Shown here piece by piece: positions 36,488-44,261 of a stretch of DNA of 64,000 bases (within the stretch, counting starts at the first letter, position 1; every line of letters begins with the position of its first letter). Below the pieces are notes generated by a model. That model was given only the letters and a program-made list of their open reading frames with translations. It had not been told where the DNA came from and did not search any database. Both the position numbers and the translations under genes were made by a program. Origin of the DNA: Halobacterium salinarum DSM 3754. GTDB lineage: Archaea; Halobacteriota; Halobacteria; Halobacteriales; Halobacteriaceae. The stretch is taken from NCBI RefSeq assembly GCF_008124605.1, contig NZ_VRYN01000001.1, positions 236,772-300,771 of the forward strand, read 5' to 3'.

Positions 36488-37497
36488 CGGATCGCCTCCA
36501 GGACGGCGTCGGGGCCGAACCGCACGGGGTCGGTGGCGGGCGCGTCGATGGCGGTGGCGTAGTCGGCGACCGCGTCGTGGGCGTCGGCGTCGGCGTCGAT
36601 GTGGCGAGTGTTCAGCATGCCGCCGACCACGTCGCTGTCACTGACCGGGGCGGCGAGTCGCTCGTAGCGCGCCGGGAACGATTCGATCGGGGGGAGCGTG
36701 GTGTCGTAGCCGTGGACCGACCCGCGGCCGGCCTCGTGGCAGAGCACGAGGTGGTCGGGGGCGGAGCCGTGGAGGACGCTCGTGGTCACGCCCGAGTACG
36801 CGGGGTGGACGATGCTGGCCTGTCCTTCGACGAAGACGTAGTCGTGGTTGGCGGCGGCGGCGGTCACCGCGTCTTCGACGGCACCGGCGGCGAAGTCGGC
36901 GACCACGCGATCAACGGGCACGCCATCGCTCTCGATGAGGATGCCGGTCTGGCCGGTGGCGACGAACCCCGCGTCGAGGCCCACATCGCGGGCGGCGGCG
37001 TAGAGTTCGCGGGTGGCGGTCATCTTTCCGACCGAGCAGTCGGTGCCGACGGTGGTGACGACCGTGGCGTCGACATCGCGTGCGGTTCCGTCGGCGACCC
37101 CGAGGTCGTCCGGTGGGCGGCGGATATCATGGAGTTCGCAGCCGTGCTCGGCTGCGAGGCTGGCGAACTCCTCGTCGTCAGCGAGGAAGGCATGGAGGCC
37201 GGCGGAGACGTCGGCCCCGCGTTCGAGGGCGGCCCGGACGTCGGGCCGCCAGGACGGATCGAAGCCGCCGCCGATGGGCGCGATCCCGATGATGAGCGCG
37301 TCGACGGCGGCGTCGACGGCCGCCATCGAGGCGACGATGGGGGCGTCCTGTGTGCCAGTAATGTGGTCGGCGACCTGGGTGCCCGCGGTGTCGCGGTCGA
37401 GCACGGCGGCCACGTCGTAGTCGGCGTACCGGAGCACGCCGACCGCGGTTTTCGCGCGGTCGGGGAACTGGCCGTGAGCGAGCAAGGCGACGCGCAT
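36484..37497 (-). CDS. DUF1611 protein (DgcN-like D-glutamate N-acetyltransferase candidate)
   Basis: A 337-residue protein. The N-terminal Rossmann-like domain (MRVALLAHGQFPDRAKTAVG, VDALIIGIAPIGGGFDPSW) is followed by a P-loop-like domain, VVTTVGTDCSVGKMTATREL (GTDCSVGKM near residue 148), and YVFVEGQASIVHPAYSGVT. This is the full DUF1611 pattern. It is upstream of and overlaps the DgcA-like gene. In marine bacteria DgcN is reported as a D-Glu N-acetyltransferase; here that activity is inferred. The start at 37497 fits the family; the upstream open frame is not supported. Confidence 0.83.
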   Translation of the reverse strand: MRVALLAHGQFPDRAKTAVGVLRYADYDVAAVLDRDTAGTQVADHITGTQDAPIVASMAAVDAAVDALIIGIAPIGGGFDPSWRPDVRAALERGADVSAGLHAFLADDEEFASLAAEHGCELHDIRRPPDDLGVADGTARDVDATVVTTVGTDCSVGKMTATRELYAAARDVGLDAGFVATGQTGILIESDGVPVDRVVADFAAGAVEDAVTAAAANHDYVFVEGQASIVHPAYSGVTTSVLHGSAPDHLVLCHEAGRGSVHGYDTTLPPIESFPARYERLAAPVSDSDVVGGMLNTRHIDADADAHDAVADYATAIDAPATDPVRFGPDAVLEAIR

Positions 37498-37617
37498 GCC
37501 ACGTGGGTGGCACTGTGGTGTGGTAAGTTTACTGCTGGGGTGATTCGTTGACGCCACAGACGTGGATCTTGTGAACACGCCACAGCGTATTTGATCGTGG
37601 GTGGTGTACTGACACGT

Positions 37618-37815
37618 ATGGCAGCGACACAGCGAGGAACAACCGCGCTCGATCGGATGCGCAGCCGCCTCGAACGCGTCGACGTGACGTGTTCGGGCTG
37701 TGGCTACGAGGACGAGGCGGGGTGCTGGGAGTCCGTGACCGACGGGAGCCACATCCGGTACCGGCGCGTATGTCCGTGCTGCGGGCGCAGTCACGACGTG
37801 ACCTATCGGCTCTGA
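37618..37815 (+). CDS. HVO_0649-type small zinc-finger protein
   Basis: A 65-residue protein with two CxxC pairs: VTCSGCGYEDEAGCWESV and RVCPCCGRSHDVTYRL, a zinc ribbon of the type seen in many haloarchaeal micro-proteins (I associate it with the HVO_0649 family). The N-terminus MAATQRGTTALDRMRSRLERV is an amphipathic helix. The ATG at 37618 is used rather than 37591. Probably nucleic-acid- or protein-binding; the role is unknown. Confidence 0.75.
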   Translation: MAATQRGTTALDRMRSRLERVDVTCSGCGYEDEAGCWESVTDGSHIRYRRVCPCCGRSHDVTYRL

Positions 37816-37822
37816 GCCGCCG

Positions 37823-38704
37823 CTACAGCAGCGACAACGGGAGCGTCCAGAAGTCAGTGTGGGCGTCGGCCAGCGCGTCGGCGGGGTCGCCGGTGGCGTC
37901 GACGGCGGCGGTCGCGTCGGCGTCGAACGCGTCCAGCAGCGTGTCTTGGCCCACGACGAACAGCCGGTCGGCGTCGATGTCCGCGAGCGCGCGCTGGCAT
38001 TCTTCGAGGTGGGCCTGGATCTGTTCGTCGCGCAGTCGCTCGAAGCGCGCCTGGGAGAACCCGCCTTTCGAGTGGTCGCTTTTCACGTTGCTGGTGAACC
38101 CGTCGAAGGAGCGGCGGTCGCCGTCACGGTAGACGCCAACCGCGAACAGGTCCGCGCGCACCACGGCCAACGCGTACCGGCCGGTGGGCGCGAGCCAGTC
38201 GCGTTCGATGCGCGCCGTCTGGCCCCACTCGCAGAACGGCTCGGGTGGGTTCGGCGGCCGGAGCGCCGTGGAGACGATGCCGTCGCGGTCGTGCACGACG
38301 AGGCAGGGCGCTGCGCGCGCGACCAGGGGCGCGCGATCTCCGAGGGCGTCCCGGAGCTGCGCTGGCGGGTCGTCGGCGACGTACGCCGTGAGCACGCCCT
38401 CCGGGCCGGCGTCGAGGCTCTCTAGGAGGGCGAGGACGCGGTCGCGGCGGCGGCCGGTGAGGGCGATGCGGTCGCGGAACTCGGGGGCGGCGTCGCCGGA
38501 GTCCGTGCGGTCGAGTCGGTCCTGGAGTTCCTCGATTTTCGTTTCCAGTTCGTTGGCGCGGCGCTCTGCCGCCTGGCGCTTGCGGGCCGCCTCGCTGCGG
38601 CGGTCGGCCTCGGCGTCCAGTTGCTGCTGGAGGGAGTCGGCCTCGGCTTCGAGGTCGTCGATCCGGGCCTTGAGTTCGGTGCGCCCGAGGAGGTCGTCGA
38701 GCAT
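37823..38704 (-). CDS. Vms1/Ankzf1-family peptidyl-tRNA hydrolase (eRF1-like)
   Basis: A 293-residue protein. The N-terminus is a long coiled coil (about residues 10-70, ELKARIDDLEAEADSLQQQL), followed by an eRF1-like (VLRF1) domain. FTSNVKSDHSKGGFSQARFER holds the GGFSQ loop (quoted with 20 residues or fewer: KSDHSKGGFSQARFER), whose Gln is catalytic in yeast Vms1, which frees nascent chains from stalled 60S subunits. Nothing of the eukaryotic ankyrin/UBX regions is present. It should act in ribosome rescue. The start at 38704 places MLDDLLGRTEL first; it is convergent with the zinc-finger gene (7 bp gap). Confidence 0.85.
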   Translation of the reverse strand: MLDDLLGRTELKARIDDLEAEADSLQQQLDAEADRRSEAARKRQAAERRANELETKIEELQDRLDRTDSGDAAPEFRDRIALTGRRRDRVLALLESLDAGPEGVLTAYVADDPPAQLRDALGDRAPLVARAAPCLVVHDRDGIVSTALRPPNPPEPFCEWGQTARIERDWLAPTGRYALAVVRADLFAVGVYRDGDRRSFDGFTSNVKSDHSKGGFSQARFERLRDEQIQAHLEECQRALADIDADRLFVVGQDTLLDAFDADATAAVDATGDPADALADAHTDFWTLPLSLL

Positions 38705-38748
38705 GGAGTGATCGCGGGGGGCTGCGAGTATAGGCGTTGCGCCGCGTG

Positions 38749-39087
38749 TCAGACGGCGCCGATGTCGAGCAGGCGGGCGGCGTGGTCGCGTTTCGCGAGC
38801 AGGACCTCCGAGAGCGTCGGCGGGTTGTCGACGTTCAGGTCGTCGAGGCGATCGGCAGGCACTGCAAGCGTCTGCTGTGGGACGTCCGCCTGGCCGTCGA
38901 CCGCGAGGTGGGCGCCCCCGAGTTTCATCACGAGCGGGAGGTCGGTCCGGGAGACGCCGGCCGCGGTGGTGTACAGCTGTTCGTTGACCCGCTGGTGGTG
39001 CGACCGGTTGATGGCGGCCCGGCCGGTGTCCGCGGGTTCGACGTACAACCGTCCGAGGTAGTAGCCGCTTGAGAACGCCTCGAACAT
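38749..39087 (-). CDS. DUF5802-type haloarchaeal protein
   Basis: A 112-residue protein: MFEAFSSGYYLGRLYVEPAD, then HQRVNEQLYTT, PLVMKLGGAHLAVDG and PTLSEVLLAKRDHAARLL. This block order matches a conserved haloarchaeal family I associate with DUF5802. It is expressed leftward, divergent from the ArsR-like regulator, and precedes the Vms1-type gene in the same direction by 44 bp. Function unknown. Confidence 0.8.
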   Translation of the reverse strand: MFEAFSSGYYLGRLYVEPADTGRAAINRSHHQRVNEQLYTTAAGVSRTDLPLVMKLGGAHLAVDGQADVPQQTLAVPADRLDDLNVDNPPTLSEVLLAKRDHAARLLDIGAV

Positions 39088-39199
39088 GCATGTGTATGTT
39101 TGTCACACTCACAGATAAGTGCATCGCCCAACCCGGCACAAATTGCTGGTTCAGCCAAGCAGACACCCTTTTCAGCGCCGGCGATCAACCAGGAACTGT

Positions 39200-39856
39200 A
39201 TGGACTCAGGGGCATTGCTGGATCTGCTCGGCAACGAGAACCGCCGACGCATCCTCCAGTTGCTCGCACGCAAGCCCTGCTACGTCACGGAGATCTCCGA
39301 GTACATCGGCGTCAGCCCGAAAGCCGTCATCGACCACCTCCAGCAGCTCGACGACGCCGGCCTCGTCGAGTCCCGGGTTGACGACCAACGCCGCAAGTAC
39401 TTCCACATCGCCGAGAACCTCCGCCTGGAGGTGCAGCTGTCGCCGTTCGGGTACGGCGCGAAGTCGGCATACCCCGCGAGCACGGACCTCGATCTGGCGC
39501 GGTGCCAGTACGTCTCGGTGCGCATCGAGGAGCGGGACTCGAACGCGGAGGTCAACGAGCTCGCCGCGAAGCTCAAGGAGCTGAACGAGCTCGAACGCGA
39601 GCTGTCGATGGCCCAACGATGGGTGCAGGGCCAGCTGGCCGACGTGCAGGCGGCGCTCGGCGACGCGATCGGTGACGGCCCGGACCGCCTCTACGCCGAC
39701 GTGCTGGCGGCGCTCGCCGACGACTCGCGGACCGCTCGCGACGTCGCGGAGGCGCTGGAAGCACCCGTCCCGCTGATCGACGGCGTCCTGCAGACGCTGG
39801 CCGACCGGGGGTTGGTCGTGGAGCGCGCCGACGGCGAGTACGCGATCGCGGAGTAG
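39200..39856 (+). CDS. ArsR-like winged-helix transcriptional regulator
   Basis: A 218-residue regulator. The N-terminal ArsR-type HTH: MDSGALLDLLGNENRRRILQ, YVTEISEYIGVSPKAVIDHL and LDDAGLVESRVDDQRRKYF (two-strand wing). A central helical linker (NELAAKLKELNELERELSMA) likely forms a coiled-coil dimer, and a second small winged helix ends the protein (SRTARDVAEALEAPVPLID). No metal-binding cysteine cluster of classic ArsR is seen. It lies 35 bp before gatD; its target genes may include the divergent DUF5802 gene. Confidence 0.83.
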   Translation: MDSGALLDLLGNENRRRILQLLARKPCYVTEISEYIGVSPKAVIDHLQQLDDAGLVESRVDDQRRKYFHIAENLRLEVQLSPFGYGAKSAYPASTDLDLARCQYVSVRIEERDSNAEVNELAAKLKELNELERELSMAQRWVQGQLADVQAALGDAIGDGPDRLYADVLAALADDSRTARDVAEALEAPVPLIDGVLQTLADRGLVVERADGEYAIAE

Positions 39857-39891
39857 CAACCTTTTCCTCCGGTGGTGCGGTACTGCGGCGT

Positions 39892-41175
39892 ATGACAGCA
39901 GACCCAGGGGATCGCGTGCGCGTCACGCACGGTGACGCCAGCCACGAGGGCGTGTTGGTGCCGTCACCGTCGGACGACCATCTCGTCGTGAAACTCGACT
40001 CGGGGTACAACGTGGGCGTCGACACCGCCGACGCGGACATCGATGTCCTGGACGCCGACGCCGTCACCGTCGACGGCGACACCGGCGAGGACGCGGCGGG
40101 ATCGACCGTCGAGTTCGACGACGACCTGCCGACGATTGCGCTCATCTCGACGGGCGGCACGATCGCGTCGACGGTCGACTACCGGACCGGCGCGGTCACC
40201 GCACAGTTCGACGCCGAGGACGTGTTGCGGGCGGTGCCGGACCTCGCGGGCCGCGCCAACTACCGGGGCCGCGTCGTCGCGAACATCCTCTCGGAGAACA
40301 TGGAGCCCTCGATCTGGCAGGACCTCGCGGCGGCCGTCCGCGAGGAGATCGAAGCGGGCGCGGACGGCGTGGTCGTGATGCATGGCACCGACACCATGCA
40401 GTTCTCCGCGAGCGCGCTCTCGTTCATGCTTGAGACGCCGGTCCCGGTGGTGTTCACGGGCAGCCAGCGGTCCGCCGACCGGCCGTCCTCGGACAACGTG
40501 ATGAACGCCGTCTGCGCCGTCGAAGCCGCGAAAAGCGACGTCGCCGAGGTCATGGTCTGCATGCACGCCACCGAGAGCGACGACCGGTGTGCGCTCCACC
40601 GCGGCACCCGCGTGCGCAAGACCCACACCAGCCGCCGGGACGCCTTCGAGACGGTGGGTGCGACCCCGCTGGGGTACGTCGACTACGACGCCGCCAGCGA
40701 GGCCGCGACCGCGGACGCCCGCGGGGTCACCGTCGAGGGCGCACACGCCGCCCGCGGCGACGCCACCCTGGACGTCGCGTCGGCGCTGGAGCCGGCGGTG
40801 GAGCTGGTGAAGTTCACGCCCGGGATGAACGAGTCGCTGCTGGCGGCCTGCGAGGGCAGCGCCGGCGTGGTCATCGAGGGCACCGGCCTGGGCCACGTCC
40901 ACAGCGACCTCACGGACACCATCGGGTCGCTGGTGGATGACGGCACGACGGTCGTCATGACCAGCCAGTGTCTCGAAGGGCGGGTGTGTGACCGCGTCTA
41001 CGACACGGGCCGGGATCTGCTCGCGGCGGGCGTCGTGGAGGCCGGCGACACCCTGCCGGGGACGGCGAAAGTGAAGCTGATGTGGGCACTGGCGAACGCC
41101 GACGACCCCGAGGCGGCGATGCAGGAGTCGGTCGCTGGCGCGCTCACCACGCAGTCCCGCCCATGGACGGCATGA
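39892..41175 (+). CDS. gatD: Glu-tRNA(Gln) amidotransferase subunit D
   Basis: A 427-residue archaeal GatD, the asparaginase-like subunit that generates ammonia for GatE to convert Glu-tRNA(Gln) to Gln-tRNA(Gln). An N-terminal SH3-like domain (about residues 5-55) is followed by the amidase core: IALISTGGTIASTVDYR, VVMHGTDTMQFSASALS with the TDTM-type catalytic pair, and RRDAFETVGATPLGYVD. Its stop overlaps the ATG of the GNAT gene by 4 nt, forming an operon that the downstream element has broken. Confidence 0.95.
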   Translation: MTADPGDRVRVTHGDASHEGVLVPSPSDDHLVVKLDSGYNVGVDTADADIDVLDADAVTVDGDTGEDAAGSTVEFDDDLPTIALISTGGTIASTVDYRTGAVTAQFDAEDVLRAVPDLAGRANYRGRVVANILSENMEPSIWQDLAAAVREEIEAGADGVVVMHGTDTMQFSASALSFMLETPVPVVFTGSQRSADRPSSDNVMNAVCAVEAAKSDVAEVMVCMHATESDDRCALHRGTRVRKTHTSRRDAFETVGATPLGYVDYDAASEAATADARGVTVEGAHAARGDATLDVASALEPAVELVKFTPGMNESLLAACEGSAGVVIEGTGLGHVHSDLTDTIGSLVDDGTTVVMTSQCLEGRVCDRVYDTGRDLLAAGVVEAGDTLPGTAKVKLMWALANADDPEAAMQESVAGALTTQSRPWTA

Positions 41176-41509
41176 GCGGGGAGTTGACCGTCCGGCAGGC
41201 GAGGCTGTCCGACCACGAGGCCGTCACGGCGTTCACCAGCGACACGTGGGCCGAGCGCCGCGACAACGGCGACTACATCCCCCAGATCTTCGAGGAGTGG
41301 GTGGCCACCGACGGCCCCCGCCAGCGCACGTTCGTCGCGGACGCCGGCGACGACATCGCGGGCATCGTGCAGTTCGTGCAGCTGTCGGCCCACGAGGCCT
41401 GGGCACAGGGGATGCGCACGAACCCCGAGTACCGGGGGTCGGGGGTCGGCCTGCAACTCGTGCACGCGGGCTTCGACTGGGCGCGCGAACAGGGCGTGGC
41501 CGTCGCCCG

Positions 41510-41522
41510 GAACATGGTGTTC
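41510..41522 (+). repeat. attL core, 13-bp direct repeat
   Basis: GAACATGGTGTTC; itself palindromic (GAACA-TGG-TGTTC). It lies within GNAT codons for N-M-V-F. Identical to the right core. The bases outside differ (G at 41509 versus T at 46348; G at 41523 versus T at 46362), which fixes the repeat length. Confidence 0.9.
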
Positions 41523-41534
41523 GAGTGTGGGTGC

Positions 41535-41555
41535 GAGCAATACAGTGCAAAACAA
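41535..41555 (+). repeat. Left arm of 21-bp inverted repeat
   Basis: A 21-bp sequence starting GAGCAATACAGTGC, followed by AAAACAA. It pairs with the right arm (46316-46336) in inverted orientation with one mismatch. It begins 12 nt inside the left core. It is a likely arm-type integrase or accessory-protein binding site. Confidence 0.85.
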
Positions 41556-41570
41556 GCCGCGTAACCACCC

Positions 41571-41690
41571 GACGGCTCCCCCGTCGTCTTTACCTCGCGG
41601 GTAGGTTCCCTACTCTCCACGACAGGGGGTGGGTGTCCCCGCCCCATGCGTGGGGAGTGAATCACGCATATATGGGGACGCCCCACCCCC
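41571..41690. other. Cluster of hairpins inside the left end of the element
   Basis: Successive inverted repeats: GACGG/CCGTC (41571-41585), GTAGG/CCTAC (41601-41613), and a long stem GGGGGTGGGTGTCCCC (41625-41640) with GGGGACGCCCCACCCCC (41674-41690, one extra base). Nested in the long stem is CCCCA/TGGGG (41642-41655). It lies between attL and the stop of the membrane-protein gene. It may be a terminator, a structured RNA or a structured DNA site; none can be chosen from sequence alone. Confidence 0.6.
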
Positions 41691-41711
41691 GTATCTGAGC
41701 CTCAAAAACTG

Positions 41712-42017
41712 TTATTCGCTCAGATTCTCAGTAAGGTTGCCCTCCCGCCGACGGATACGGCGGGCAACCAGTGCATCTACCTCAGTGAACATTTTTGTCA
41801 CGACCTTATAGGCTACAAACAGGTTGAGCGGGAGGGCGATTATCGCCCCAATCACGCCAAGAGCCGCGCCCAGTATGATATTCACAATTCCCACAAGAAT
41901 CCCCAGTCCGACCGCATATATCATGAAATTCTTGACGTGAGGCTTTACGATTGAATCGTCCTCCGTCATGGGAGTATCCGCCCACAAGTCCCGCAAAACT
42001 TGTTTCGTGTCTGCCAT
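41712..42017 (-). CDS. Two-helix membrane protein of the element
   Basis: A 101-residue protein, MADTKQVLRDLWADTPMTED, with two adjacent hydrophobic helices (FMIYAVGLGILVGIVNIILG and LGVIGAIIALPLNLFVAYKV) and a charged C-terminal tail (LVARRIRRREGN). No family is recognised. Small membrane proteins are frequent in haloarchaeal proviruses, but no sequence evidence ties this one to virions. A CTTATTTCA box near 42044-42052 lies about 27 bp before the ATG, so it has its own promoter. Confidence 0.75.
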   Translation of the reverse strand: MADTKQVLRDLWADTPMTEDDSIVKPHVKNFMIYAVGLGILVGIVNIILGAALGVIGAIIALPLNLFVAYKVVTKMFTEVDALVARRIRRREGNLTENLSE

Positions 42018-42472
42018 ACATAGAGCCGATAAGTCACATCATGAAATAAGTTCCCATACCGCCCCGCCTGTCGGGAGCGGTCGGGCTACGCCCTCCCTCC
42101 ACAACGGAGTACAGCAACCCGTCTGAGCCGTCCCACAACTGTCCTACAATCATTCGTCAGTACGGTATACACGGGAGGAGTGACTCCGCTCCGATGACCA
42201 ACTGGTTGCCTGTGCCTCAAGCGCCAGTGCGACCACCGAAAGGGAGTCTCCCATCCGACATTTGTCGGCGCGGCCCACGGGAGCCGACGTGTTGAAATCC
42301 CGCCGTACATCTCCCGTCTATTCTTTCGAGGTTTTCGAGGCAACCCCTTGGTACACTTCAACACCCGCCAGCCTTGGGTGTGTCAATCGCTACACGGGGG
42401 TGGGCCGCTATACCCTCGGCTACCCCTGATTAAATAACGTAAAAAGAGCCGCAGAGGGTGGTGAGACGCCGC
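42018..42472. other. 455-bp interval without a convincing gene
   Basis: It contains the probable promoter of the leftward membrane-protein gene at its left end (42030-42052), a GC-rich inverted stretch CCGCCTGTCGGGAGCGG (42063-42079), and at the right a TTAAATAA box (42429-42436) just past the stop of the operon at 42473. The longest open frame (92 codons, leftward from GTG 42364) is Arg/Trp-rich and not haloarchaeal in composition. A leader or non-coding RNA from the TTAAATAA box is possible. Confidence 0.5.
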
Positions 42473-43186
42473 TTATGCGAAGTCTTCGGCGTTCACCGTC
42501 AACCCGTCTGAGTCGCTACCCTCCGAACGGTCGAACGTGGTCCCGCCGATACGGCCGTCCTTCTCCGCAAAGGCTTCCTGCTGTTCCTCACGGGTACGAC
42601 CCTCCAGTAACCCAACGGTCTTGAGAGTGTCCCGAACGTGGGCGGGCCGAACGTCCCCCTCTACCTCCTTGGTGAGGGTGTCCGCCACTTCCTCCACGGA
42701 TAGGCCAAGGAGGTACAACTCCGCCACCAACACGGGGTTGTCAGGGCGTACCATGTCCTCGGGCGGGCGGTAGCCAAGAAGGGACGTGAGACGGTCCCCA
42801 CCCCCTTGCTCCCGTTCGTCCTCACCCTTCGCCGTGAGGGTGTCCACATCCAGTCCGTGGGCGTCGGCGGCCGCTTCGAGGGTCCCCAACCAGTCCCCGA
42901 GGGTGGCTGTATCGTTCGCGCCAGTGAGTTCCTCCACGGCGCTATCCAGTCCATCAACTTGAGGGTGGGCGAGAAGGTCCCGAAGGAACTCCCCACGGTC
43001 GGGGTTGCTCAGTTGCTCCCTCGAAGGGTAATCGGCGTAAGCGTCGCCCACAAGCGGCTCCCCGACGCCGTACCCGAGTTCGGCCCCCTCAAGAGCCTCA
43101 CTGATAGCCTCGGGACGGTCGGCGTCGGCGTCGCCACCACGGTCCCGCGCTTCCTCCACCGTATCGGGGTGAATATCCACCGTCAT
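42473..43186 (-). CDS. Element protein with C-terminal HTH-like region, unknown function
   Basis: A 237-residue acidic protein, MTVDIHPDTVEEARDRGGD, with an unstructured first part. Residues about 145-200, VLVAELYLLGLSVEEVADTL followed by VRPAHVRDTLKTVGLL, look like a helix-turn-helix. It is the last gene of a three-gene leftward operon in which each start overlaps the previous stop by 4 nt (43183-43186 here). Whether it regulates the element or acts on DNA is inferred only from that pattern. No database family is recognised. Confidence 0.72.
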   Translation of the reverse strand: MTVDIHPDTVEEARDRGGDADADRPEAISEALEGAELGYGVGEPLVGDAYADYPSREQLSNPDRGEFLRDLLAHPQVDGLDSAVEELTGANDTATLGDWLGTLEAAADAHGLDVDTLTAKGEDEREQGGGDRLTSLLGYRPPEDMVRPDNPVLVAELYLLGLSVEEVADTLTKEVEGDVRPAHVRDTLKTVGLLEGRTREEQQEAFAEKDGRIGGTTFDRSEGSDSDGLTVNAEDFA

Positions 43187-43452
43187 GCCTCACCCTCCAC
43201 GCCGTAAGCGTCGGCGGGTACGGCCGCCACTACCACACCCTCACCGACACTCAAGACCACACTGTCGTTCGGGAGTTCGACAGTGGAACTCTCGCGGTAG
43301 TTGAAGACCGCAACGACGTACTCCACCGTATCCGCGTTCTTGGGATACACGGCCGTGAGCCGCCCATCGGCGTAGTTGACACGGCCGTCTGGCGCGAACT
43401 CTACGCGGCTCAGTGGCTCCACGCCAGTATCCACTACCTGAAGTTCGCTCAC
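43183..43452 (-). CDS. Small strand-rich element protein, unknown function
   Basis: An 89-residue protein, MSELQVVDTGVEPLSRVEF, with many beta strands (VEYVVAVFNYRESSTVEL, SVVLSVGEGVVVAAVPADA). No signal peptide, cysteine pair or catalytic motif is seen. The middle gene of the operon: its ATG overlaps the stop of the preceding gene (43449-43452) and its stop overlaps the next start, so stoichiometric production of the three proteins is likely. Confidence 0.7.
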   Translation of the reverse strand: MSELQVVDTGVEPLSRVEFAPDGRVNYADGRLTAVYPKNADTVEYVVAVFNYRESSTVELPNDSVVLSVGEGVVVAAVPADAYGVEGEA

Positions 43453-43643
43453 AGTCGGACACCCCCATCGGTGTCCTCAGTGTCCTCTACCAACTGCTCG
43501 CAGGCATACCGCGCGGCAAAACCGAGGGCTACCTCCCCCGAGAATTGTTCTTCTTTCACTTTCTTGATAGCCTCACGGTCCTTCGAGTTGATGCGTAGCC
43601 AACGGTCACGCGGCTCAGGCTCCTCAGACATCTTTCCTCTCAT
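43449..43643 (-). CDS. Small basic/acidic element protein, first gene of operon
   Basis: A 64-residue protein, MRGKMSEEPEPRDRWLRINS, then KDREAIKKVKEEQFSGEVAL and GFAARYACEQLVEDTEDT. A second ATG at 43631 would give MSEEPEPRD and is equally plausible. The strand-then-helix pattern WLRINSKDREAIKKV recalls small ribbon-helix-helix regulators, which would fit control of the element from the palindromic site just upstream. This is a weak structural resemblance. Confidence 0.65.
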   Translation of the reverse strand: MRGKMSEEPEPRDRWLRINSKDREAIKKVKEEQFSGEVALGFAARYACEQLVEDTEDTDGGVRL

Positions 43644-43650
43644 GTTAACC

Positions 43651-43677
43651 GTACTGACGAGTACGTACTACGTTCGT
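43651..43677. promoter_or_regulatory. Palindromes in front of the three-gene operon
   Basis: GTACT/AGTAC inverted repeat (43651-43655 and 43660-43664), the perfect palindrome AGTACGTACT (43660-43669) and an adjoining ACGTTCGT (43670-43677) occupy the place where the leftward promoter should be, 10-35 bp before the ATG at 43643. A candidate operator for the operon's own first gene product. Confidence 0.45.
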
Positions 43678-44224
43678 TGGACGCCGCCCATACTGGCGTA
43701 CATCGGTGGTAGGCGCGTTCTCCCGCCAGTCTCGGCCGATTTTGGTACTGTCCTCCGTGCAAGGCCGAGATGGGGGCAACTGGGTATCGGCAACCGATTT
43801 TTGCGCGGGATACCTGACCAATCCACTGGGACGGCCTTGTCTTGTGCGCGTGCGCGTATAGGTTACCTTTGGGATAGGCGAAGTTATGCACAAACTTGTC
43901 CAAAATCTCGGATAGGCCCCGAGAAAGCCAAAATCGGGATTAGGGCGCGGGTACGCGGGTAGGAGCCGCAACCGAGGGACCGCATAGGGCCGTCGGCGTC
44001 TCACCGCCAGCGCGGGCGGTGGGAATCGGCTCTGCGAGCCGCCCGACCGCCCATAGGGGAGCCGTGTCAACTACCCGCATGGACCGCCCGCAGTGGTTGT
44101 GTAAGGAATCTGGTTATTCTGCAAAGATGGAATCGGCTAAGGCGTCTGGTATCGGCGGGAAGGGGCTTCAACACGCCCGTATCACTTCTTACGCGCGCAA
44201 ATATATACGTCCGTGTAATATTCC

Positions 44225-44261
44225 CCACGTTCGTTGCCATGCGGTAATGCTACGAACGTGG
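44225..44261. repeat. 10-bp inverted repeat downstream of an AT-rich box
   Basis: CCACGTTCGT (44225-44234) and ACGAACGTGG (44252-44261) are perfect inverted arms around a 17-nt loop, starting about 15 bp after AAATATATACG. They contain two of the four ACGTTCGT copies in the block. The position is right for an operator, or for the 5' hairpin of a rightward RNA beginning near 44233. Confidence 0.6.

Larger units (their letters stand above)
41172..41564 (+). pseudogene. GNAT acetyltransferase, N-terminal part, truncated by insertion
   Basis: The intact gene would start at 41172, overlapping the gatD stop by 4 nt (ATGA). Residues 1-117 are original sequence: LTVRQARLSDHEAVTAF and the acetyl-CoA-binding loop QGMRTNPEYRGSGVGLQLV. 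After NMVF (codons 41511-41522) the integrated element begins and the frame runs 13 foreign codons (ECGCEQYSAKQAA) to TAA at 41562. The rest of the gene is at 46362-46943. The 130-residue product retains the CoA motif but lacks the C-terminal strands, so it is probably inactive. Confidence 0.9.

Noticed and set aside
42086-42364. 92-codon leftward frame inside the element
   Set aside because: It starts with GTG without a good box, is rich in Arg and Trp and low in acidic residues, and has no motif; more likely non-coding.
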